The notes beneath the pieces were generated by a model. It was not told where the DNA came from and made no database searches. It saw nothing but the letters and a program-made list of their open reading frames with translations. DNA of 5,216 bases, taken from the NCBI GenBank assembly GCA_043742955.1, contig JAYTXL010000064.1:1-5216 (forward strand), written 5' to 3'. Below are positions 1-4,380 of this stretch, piece after piece; the stretch's first letter is position 1, and each line of letters begins with the position of its first letter. The position numbers and the translations under genes are program-made. Source of the stretch: JAYTXL01 sp043742955 (GTDB taxonomy: Bacteria > Verrucomicrobiota > Verrucomicrobiia > Limisphaerales > JAYTXL01).

Positions 1-1029
1 CAGCCCGGCCCAATTCGTGAGCTGACGATAGGATTCAGCCATGGCAATGGGAATGGGCCGACGCAGGCGCGCCTCGGGGGTGAGTCGCTCGCGCCATTCC
101 AAGGCCTGCGCAGCCAGGCCGCGCGCGTTCAGCCATTCGACCAACAGGAAAACATTCTGCGGCTGCGCCTTTGCCCGGGCTTGATACTGACTCAATTGCG
201 AGGCGAATTCCGGATGGTGGTTTTCAAAGAGTGCGTCCAAGTAGGTTAGTTGGTCCTGGAAATCTGACTGCGGTGCATCCTTCAGCTCGCCCGCCAGGCG
301 CAGCACTTGGGCGGGCTGTTGATTGCGTTGGGCAGCCACCAAAAGGCCGCGCCCGGCGACCGTCTGAAATTTGGGATTCCGGCGCAACTGCTCGAGCGCC
401 GCCACGGCCTCGGCGCGCGCCCCCAGGCGAGGAGACTGCAGGCGGGCGAGGGCCAGATTCAACTGGGAAAACTCATTGGTGCGTTGCCGGCTGAGGACGT
501 TTTCGAAATAGCGCTCAGCGAGATCAAAATGCTTCGCTTGGAAAGCCCAGATTCCCATCACCTGGTCGTAGGCGAGCGTCTTGCGACCGGCATCATCCAC
601 CTTCTCGAGCGCCTGCCGGGCCGCTCCCAGTTCCCCGGCGCGCAAAGCCTCCGTCGCCCAAGCCAGTTGGTTTTCCAAGTTGTGCGGTTGCAATTCATCC
701 AACCGGGCACGCCAGGCAACGGCTTCGGGCGCCCGGGCTCCGGCAGATAGTTCCGCCATGAGTCGGGTGGCCGCGAGGTTGGTGGGATTCAAAGCCAGCA
801 CCTGGTGGAGGTTGAGGAGGCTGCTGCGAATATCCTGCTGGCGCGAGAATTCCCTTGCTTGGCTTACCAAGTGTTGCTCGTGCCAGCCGAGGTAGGCTTG
901 GTAGCCCTGCCGCCCAGCCACCCCCAAGACTGCCAGGATCAGCGCAACAACCCCGGCCTTGCGAAAATTAATCCCGCTGAGCAGGGTCCAATCCGGTTCG
1001 TCCGGCTTTCTCTGGAACCAACCGCTCAC
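1..1029 (-). CDS. Membrane-anchored TPR-type repeat protein, N-terminal 343 residues (continues beyond the left edge)
   Basis: An uninterrupted minus-strand frame runs from a GTG at 1029 to the window edge, 343 codons without a stop. An in-frame TAG lies 13 codons upstream, and GTG is the only standard start codon in between, so it decides the start. Residues 1-24 are polar and end in FRK. Residues about 25-39 (GVVALILAVLGVAG) form a short membrane anchor followed by R40, which suggests a type II single-span topology. From about residue 50 onward the chain is Ala/Leu/Gln-rich amphipathic helix with TPR-like pieces: LALNPTN near 78-84, and AYDQVMGIWAFQAKHFDLAERYF near 153-175 with the small/aromatic spacing of a TPR unit. 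It starts 16 bases after the stop of the PEP-CTERM-like paralogue A, so co-transcription is likely. TPR proteins are usually protein-interaction scaffolds. A link to extracytoplasmic protein sorting is only inferred from the neighbours. The C-terminus is unseen and I do not recognise a specific family. Confidence 0.82.
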   Translation of the reverse strand, partial: MSGWFQRKPDEPDWTLLSGINFRKAGVVALILAVLGVAGRQGYQAYLGWHEQHLVSQAREFSRQQDIRSSLLNLHQVLALNPTNLAATRLMAELSAGARAPEAVAWRARLDELQPHNLENQLAWATEALRAGELGAARQALEKVDDAGRKTLAYDQVMGIWAFQAKHFDLAERYFENVLSRQRTNEFSQLNLALARLQSPRLGARAEAVAALEQLRRNPKFQTVAGRGLLVAAQRNQQPAQVLRLAGELKDAPQSDFQDQLTYLDALFENHHPEFASQLSQYQARAKAQPQNVFLLVEWLNARGLAAQALEWRERLTPEARLRRPIPIAMAESYRQLTNWAGL

Positions 1030-1045
1030 AATGCCAGGGTGGCGT

Positions 1046-1843
1046 TCAAGGGTCGGAGTTCGCTAAAGGTGATCGCGTCCGCCGACGAGCGCGAACCCCG
1101 ATCGCCAGGCCGCAAACAGCGAGGGTACCCCACGCGGGGTTCACTTCCGGAACCCGACCATAACGAATATCGTGGAGGCCGATAAATTGTTCGGAATTGA
1201 CAGTGCCGTTTCCGGGTCTATTACCGTAGTCAAACGTGACCGACGTGAGGACGCTATTGCCGAAATTTATCAAGGCATTGCCGTCGCTGGTGGCAGTTGC
1301 AGCATTGGCATTTGTGCCGGTAATGGTCTGGGTCGTCCCCGTCCCGTCGACGCGGTTATCGAGTGACCCGGTCAGGAACGCGGCGGAGTTGGTGGCACCA
1401 TTATGCCCGACAATGTTTCTGATTTGATCTTGAAAAACATTGACCCCCCCCTGATCGACATCGAAAAGCAAAAAATTGACATGGTTCACACCTTGCGCAT
1501 AGTTGAAAGTGATGGTCACGGTGATGAACTCGGTAGCGTCAGCGAAAGCGTTGGCGTCTAATAATAGCGATTTTTCAGCAGCGCCAAAGCCGCCAGTGAG
1601 AGTCGTGTCGTTGACGGGGGTGCCCGCGCGCAACCGGCCAGTATTACCCGAGATGGTGATGGTGATATCGTTGCCCGCATTGCTGGAATCGGTCTCGAAC
1701 GACTGAGACAAGGAACCCGCCGTCCAAGCCACACTATTCCAATCCAGCGTGATGGCCTCCGCTGACGGTGGGCACAAAAAAGCCGTCAGCAAAACGGCCA
1801 GACACAAAAAACTGATTTTCAAATTATTGGGAACATTAACCAT
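1046..1843 (-). CDS. Secreted PEP-CTERM-like protein, paralogue A
   Basis: A 265-residue exported protein of unknown function, closely similar along its full length to the next gene upstream (1965-2738). The ATG at 1843 gives a normal signal peptide: K9, a hydrophobic core at about 10-24 (ISFLCLAVLLTAFLC), and an Ala-x-Ala cleavage site at 28-30 (AEA before ITLDW). The frame could also open at a TTG at 1888, but that TTG lies in the promoter-like TTGACA and would put a polar leader before the signal. The mature part is rich in T, N, G and V and looks like an all-beta sandwich. Its blocks include GNDITITISGNT, VNFLLFDVD, FQDQIRNI, TSVTFDYGN and GLHDI. The tail has VPEVNP at 231-236, a 14-residue hydrophobic stretch, then RARRR. 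That is the three-part layout of PEP-CTERM sorting signals processed by exosortases, although the motif is VPEVNP rather than VPEP. No exosortase gene is in view. Surface attachment or secretion is inferred. Confidence 0.85.
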   Translation of the reverse strand: MVNVPNNLKISFLCLAVLLTAFLCPPSAEAITLDWNSVAWTAGSLSQSFETDSSNAGNDITITISGNTGRLRAGTPVNDTTLTGGFGAAEKSLLLDANAFADATEFITVTITFNYAQGVNHVNFLLFDVDQGGVNVFQDQIRNIVGHNGATNSAAFLTGSLDNRVDGTGTTQTITGTNANAATATSDGNALINFGNSVLTSVTFDYGNRPGNGTVNSEQFIGLHDIRYGRVPEVNPAWGTLAVCGLAIGVRARRRTRSPLANSDP

Positions 1844-1859
1844 TAGCGATAGTCGGGGG

Positions 1860-1891
1860 ACCATCCGGCAATTAGTGGCATTTGTCAAACT
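1860..1891 (-). promoter_or_regulatory. Promoter-like block of paralogue A, shared with paralogue B
   Basis: Read on the minus strand it contains AGTTTGACAAATG, 11 bases, then CGGATGGT. TTGACA (1888-1883) is a perfect sigma70 -35 hexamer. The position 17 bases on holds GATGGT, a poor -10, so the promoter assignment is tentative. TTTGACAAA is itself a 9-base dyad. The same block with identical spacing precedes paralogue B, where the 11 intervening bases differ, so the two ends appear to be under selection. Confidence 0.5.
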
Positions 1892-1892
1892 T

Positions 1893-1920
1893 TCGAACGG
1901 GCAGTGTCGAACGGGCAGTT
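1893..1920. repeat. Two-copy 14-bp tandem repeat upstream of paralogue A
   Basis: The unit TCGAACGGGCAGTG occurs at 1893-1906 and again at 1907-1920 with only the last base changed. On the minus strand it reads ACTGCCCGTTCGA twice, immediately upstream of the TTGACA block. A diverged ACTGCCC...GCCC stretch lies in the equivalent place before paralogue B (2803-2816). It could be a doubled operator or simple replication slippage. Confidence 0.6.
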
Positions 1921-1964
1921 TTCGCTTCCGCGACTAGCCGGGGAAATTTCGTGGACGAGGACGT

Positions 1965-2738
1965 TCAGGGGAATTTTGCCCGCCGCCGCAAGCGCATGCC
2001 AATGGCCAAGGCACAAACCAGTATGGCACCCCCTGCGGGATTCACTTCGGGAACGGGGCGGTAGTGAATGTCGTGCAAGCCGACCCATTGAATGATGTCA
2101 ATGCCGGTGCCAGGGGCGTTGCCATAATCAAAGGAGACCGAGGTGAGAACGGCATTGCCGAAATTAAAAAAGCCGTTGCCAGTGGCGGTCTGGTCACCGT
2201 TGATGGCCGTGCCGGTGATGAACGCATTTACGGTGTTATTGCTCGTGACGGTATTGTTGGCTGATCCTGTAATCGCCACCGGGTTATTGGTGGAGCCGAA
2301 CGTTCCCTTGATGTTCCGAATTTGATCCTGAAAATGGTTGCCGGAAACATTACTGCGATCGATGTCGAAGATCGAGAAATTGACGCGGTCCACTCCCGCC
2401 GCATAATTAAACGCGATCGTCACGGTGACGAACTCGCTATCGGCGTTGAACGTATTCATGTACAAGCGCAGGGATTCCTGCACCCCTCCCGAGCCACCGT
2501 CGAGATACGTCGTGTCGTCGGGGTAGCCTGATTGAAACCGGCTGGTGTTCCCAGTGATCGTGATGGTGACATCGTTGCCGGAATTGTTTGAATCAATCTC
2601 AAACGATTGGGACAAGCCACCCGCCGTCCAATCCACGTTGTTCCAATCCAGCGTGGTGGCCTTCGCCGGCCCCGGGCAAAGCAGCGTCATCAACCACGCA
2701 GCCATCCACATGCATTTGCTATATAAAGAATTACGCAC
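1965..2738 (-). CDS. Secreted PEP-CTERM-like protein, paralogue B
   Basis: A 257-residue exported protein, the tandem sister of 1046-1843. By eye about half of the aligned residues are identical. The start is taken as the GTG at 2738 because it gives a signal peptide with R2 and K8 before a hydrophobic core at about 9-21 and an Ala-x-Ala cleavage site at 25-27 (AKA before TTLDW). The internal ATG at 2711 would remove both charges. The mature domain repeats the sister's blocks: LDWNNVDWTAG, GNDVTITITGNT, VNFSIFDID, FQDQIRNI, TSVSFDYGN and GLHDI. The tail is VPEVNP at 229-234, a hydrophobic stretch (AILVCALAIGM) and RLRRR, a variant PEP-CTERM layout for exosortase sorting. It ends nine residues sooner after the hydrophobic stretch than the sister does. 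It is transcribed away from the peroxiredoxin genes from the shared intergenic region. A role at the cell surface or in extracellular matrix is inferred. No enzymatic motif is visible. Confidence 0.85.
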   Translation of the reverse strand: MRNSLYSKCMWMAAWLMTLLCPGPAKATTLDWNNVDWTAGGLSQSFEIDSNNSGNDVTITITGNTSRFQSGYPDDTTYLDGGSGGVQESLRLYMNTFNADSEFVTVTIAFNYAAGVDRVNFSIFDIDRSNVSGNHFQDQIRNIKGTFGSTNNPVAITGSANNTVTSNNTVNAFITGTAINGDQTATGNGFFNFGNAVLTSVSFDYGNAPGTGIDIIQWVGLHDIHYRPVPEVNPAGGAILVCALAIGMRLRRRAKFP

Positions 2739-2761
2739 AATCGATGGCTGTTACCTACCTA

Positions 2762-2794
2762 ACCATCCGATATTTGCGTTCATTTGTCAAAACT
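2762..2794 (-). promoter_or_regulatory. Promoter-like block of paralogue B
   Basis: On the minus strand it reads AGTTTTGACAAATG, 11 bases, then CGGATGGT, ending 23 bases before the GTG start. TTGACA is at 2790-2785. The position 17 bases on again holds GATGGT, so the -10 is weak by sigma70 standards. It matches the block before paralogue A in both end motifs and in spacing. A similar GCCC-rich stretch also lies just upstream in both. Confidence 0.5.
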
Positions 2795-2884
2795 TCGCAG
2801 AAGGGCTGTGGGCAGTGCTCCCGTAGCGGCGGGCATCCCGTGTCGGTCACAGAGCCGGCTTCAATTGGGCTCAGAGTTGTGGGC

Positions 2885-2917
2885 TTGCCAAGCGGGCTCG
2901 ACCGCGACAACTATAAG
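2885..2917 (+). promoter_or_regulatory. Tentative promoter of the bcp-type peroxiredoxin gene
   Basis: TTGCCA (2885-2890) lies inside the dyad GCTTG-C-CAAGC (2883-2893), and TATAAG lies at 2912-2917, followed by a leader of about 25 bases. The spacer between these hexamers is 21 bases, too long for a standard sigma70 promoter. An 18-base spacer would use AACTAT (2909-2914). This is the only promoter-like sequence I see in front of the gene. Confidence 0.3.
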
Positions 2918-2948
2918 TCAATGTCAGGCGCGCGAAATTCAATGTTTT

Positions 2949-3422
2949 ATGGCTCAATTACCCACTCTGTTGCTTAAAGAAGGCGATCTGGCCCCGGACT
3001 TCTCCGCCGCCACCAGCGGCGGCGGCCAGGTATCGCTGGCCGATTTCGCCGGTCGCAACGTCATTCTCTACTTTTATCCGCGCGACGATACCCCGGGCTG
3101 CACCAAGGAGGCGTGCGCGTTTCGGGATGACTTCGCCGCGTTTCAAGCGAAGGGTGCAGTCGTGCTGGGTGTGAGCCTTGATTCGGTGAAGGCGCACGAC
3201 AAATTCGCCGCCAAGTTCCAGCTTCCGTTTCCGCTGCTGGCCGATGAAGAAAAGACAATCGTCCAAGCGTATGGCGTCTGGGGCGAGAAAAAATTCATGG
3301 GCCGGAAATATCACGGTATTCACCGGGTCACTTTCCTGATCGGATCCGACGGCCGGATCCGGAAGATCTGGCCGCAGGTGAAACCGGAGGAGCATGCCCG
3401 GGAAGTGCTGGCGGCGCTTTGA
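2949..3422 (+). CDS. bcp: Thioredoxin-dependent peroxiredoxin, PrxQ/Bcp subfamily
   Basis: A cytosolic thiol peroxidase of 157 residues, close to the usual Bcp length. It reduces hydrogen peroxide and organic hydroperoxides, with thioredoxin as the likely electron donor. The N-terminal KEGDLAPDFSA is the typical entry strand of the thioredoxin fold. The active site PRDDTPGC (44-51) fits PxxxTxxC, with C51 as the peroxidatic cysteine. C56 in CTKEAC is the resolving cysteine, at the +5 position typical of PrxQ atypical 2-Cys enzymes. R126 in HRVTFLI is the conserved active-site arginine. The ATG at 2949 was chosen because the frame upstream of it (from 2784) encodes non-homologous sequence running through the divergent promoter region, and the family starts just before this point. 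No Shine-Dalgarno is visible. It is divergent from paralogue B and followed 180 bases later by a second, different peroxiredoxin with its own promoter. Confidence 0.95.
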   Translation: MAQLPTLLLKEGDLAPDFSAATSGGGQVSLADFAGRNVILYFYPRDDTPGCTKEACAFRDDFAAFQAKGAVVLGVSLDSVKAHDKFAAKFQLPFPLLADEEKTIVQAYGVWGEKKFMGRKYHGIHRVTFLIGSDGRIRKIWPQVKPEEHAREVLAAL

Positions 3423-3531
3423 TTTCGCCCCCCGATCCGCACTGATGGAGCAAAAAGTACAACCGGTCGGCGCGGTGCGCGCGGGTCAGCCCCCCCCTGC
3501 CGTTCTCCCTCCCGCAGCATTCAATCACCGT

Positions 3532-3560
3532 TTGACACCCGACTGCCTGCGGACTATAAA
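3532..3560 (+). promoter_or_regulatory. Sigma70-type promoter of the AhpE-like peroxiredoxin
   Basis: TTGACA (3532-3537), a 17-base spacer and TATAAA (3555-3560) give a perfect -35 and a -10 with one mismatch. The expected transcription start near 3567 leaves a leader of about 36 bases, which carries no Shine-Dalgarno sequence. It indicates that the gene is expressed independently of bcp. This is the best promoter in the window. Confidence 0.8.
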
Positions 3561-3602
3561 CCCGGCACGTCAAATTGACTTAACTCTAACCACCTAAAAA
3601 CT

Positions 3603-4082
3603 ATGGCCATCGCTGTCGGCTCCCAAGCCCCTGACTTCAACCTCAAATCCAAGAACGCGTCCGGTCTCGTGGACGTGAAACTCAGCAACAATTTCGGCCA
3701 GAAGAACACGGTGCTGCTCTTCTTCCCGCTCGCCTTTACCGGGGTCTGCACGACCGAGTTGTGCGACATCACCGCCGGTCTGGCGGCCTACTCCGGCCTC
3801 AACGCCGAGGTCATCGCGTGCAGCGTGGACAGCCCGTTCGCGCAGGAAGCCTGGGCCGCGCAAAACAAGATCGGGATCACCCTCGTCAGCGATTTGAACA
3901 AGGAAACCACCAAGGCTTATGGCGTGCTCTTCCCGATGCTCGCCGGTGTGGGTGACACCTCGGCCCGGGCGGCGTTCGTGATCGACAAACAGGGCACCAT
4001 CCAATATTCGGAACAAACGGCCACCCCCAAGGATCTGCCGAACTTCGCCGCCGTGAAAGATTGCCTGGCCAAGTTGAAGTAG
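3603..4082 (+). CDS. AhpE-like peroxiredoxin (thiol peroxidase)
   Basis: A 159-residue thioredoxin-fold peroxidase, predicted cytosolic. The N-terminal VGSQAPDFNLKS is the typical AhpC/TSA start. The active site FFPLAFTGVC (40-49) fits PxxxTxxC, with C49 peroxidatic. PLAFTG resembles actinobacterial AhpE as I recall it. W84 and R122 (SARAAFVID) match conserved positions of the family. C54 lies five residues after C49 (CTTELC), the same spacing as the PrxQ resolving cysteine. An intramolecular disulfide is therefore possible even though classical AhpE is 1-Cys. C73 and C154 are further cysteines whose role is unclear. The electron donor cannot be read from the sequence. It has its own sigma70-type promoter 43 bases upstream of the ATG and a strong terminator 21 bases after the stop, so it is probably monocistronic. 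The start at 3603 matches the usual N-terminus. Confidence 0.93.
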   Translation: MAIAVGSQAPDFNLKSKNASGLVDVKLSNNFGQKNTVLLFFPLAFTGVCTTELCDITAGLAAYSGLNAEVIACSVDSPFAQEAWAAQNKIGITLVSDLNKETTKAYGVLFPMLAGVGDTSARAAFVIDKQGTIQYSEQTATPKDLPNFAAVKDCLAKLK

Positions 4083-4103
4083 TCATTCAGTTTCAATCGT
4101 GCG

Positions 4104-4139
4104 ACGGGCGGAAGCCGGCTTCCGCCCGTTTGCTTTTTT
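4104..4139 (+). terminator. Rho-independent terminator after the AhpE-like gene
   Basis: Positions 4104-4129 form a perfect 26-base palindrome (13-bp arms, ACGGGCGGAAGCC and its complement), followed by TTGCTTTTTT to 4139. The stem is GC-rich and the T-run is on the plus side only, so it terminates the peroxiredoxin transcript but not leftward transcription. It insulates acnA from readthrough. Confidence 0.9.
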
Positions 4140-4198
4140 AGTCATCCGAGTTGTGATCGCCCGCGCATCCGCGCAGTTGTTCTGATCCGGAACTCCGG

Positions 4199-4275
4199 GG
4201 AGCGCGGCGGTGCGCGAAGCCTCAGCCGCAGTGCGTTGACAGTGCGGCGGCGGGTCTCCGACCCAGCCGCGCTCC
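4199..4275. repeat. Palindromic repeat element in the acnA upstream region
   Basis: A 77-base element bounded by a perfect 10-bp inverted repeat, GGAGCGCGGC (4199-4208) and GCCGCGCTCC (4266-4275). Inside are two smaller hairpins: GCCGCA/TGCGGC (4225-4230 with 4243-4248) and GGGTC/GACCC (4252-4256 with 4260-4264). The core GGTCTCCGACCC and the ends GGAGCGC/GCGCTCC are shared with the element inside acnA, so the two appear to be related. The shape is that of REP-like or small MITE-like dispersed repeats. No coding potential is claimed. Apart from this element, 4140-4380 holds only the tentative acnA promoter. Confidence 0.75.
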
Positions 4276-4310
4276 GCCCCAAGGAGGACACCACCTCACC
4301 CGCGCATTGC

Positions 4311-4339
4311 TTGACACAGTTTCGTCCAAACCGCATTTT
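4311..4339 (+). promoter_or_regulatory. Probable acnA promoter
   Basis: TTGACA (4311-4316) is a perfect -35. Seventeen bases later CATTTT (4334-4339) keeps the key A at position 2 and T at position 6 of the -10 but is otherwise weak. The start point near 4346 would leave a leader of about 35 bases, like that of the AhpE-like gene. It lies downstream of the palindromic element, which would then not be in the mRNA leader. Confidence 0.5.
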
Positions 4340-4380
4340 CTCCTCTCAATTCGCCGCCCGGATTGGCCGCGACAAAACTT

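Noticed and set aside
307..750. Plus-strand open frame over the left end
   Set aside because: It is the antisense shadow of the 343-codon TPR-type gene. Its composition is irregular and it shows no recognisable domain.
1865..1892. Possible sigma54 (-24/-12) promoter, suggested by TGGCA on the plus strand and TTGCC on the minus strand
   Set aside because: The GG and GC elements are not on one strand at the required 10-base spacing.
2784..2948. A 55-residue N-terminal extension of the bcp frame
   Set aside because: It runs through the divergent promoter region, has no family similarity, and the ATG at 2949 gives the normal Bcp length.
3340..3362. Repeated GGATCC palindromes in the bcp gene
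   Set aside because: They fall on ordinary codons for conserved residues (IGSDGRIRKIW) and are too short to count as an element.
4281..4287. AAGGAGG, a perfect Shine-Dalgarno-like sequence
   Set aside because: It is 93 bases before the acnA ATG and no start codon of a credible gene lies 5-10 bases after it. It also lies upstream of the likely transcription start.
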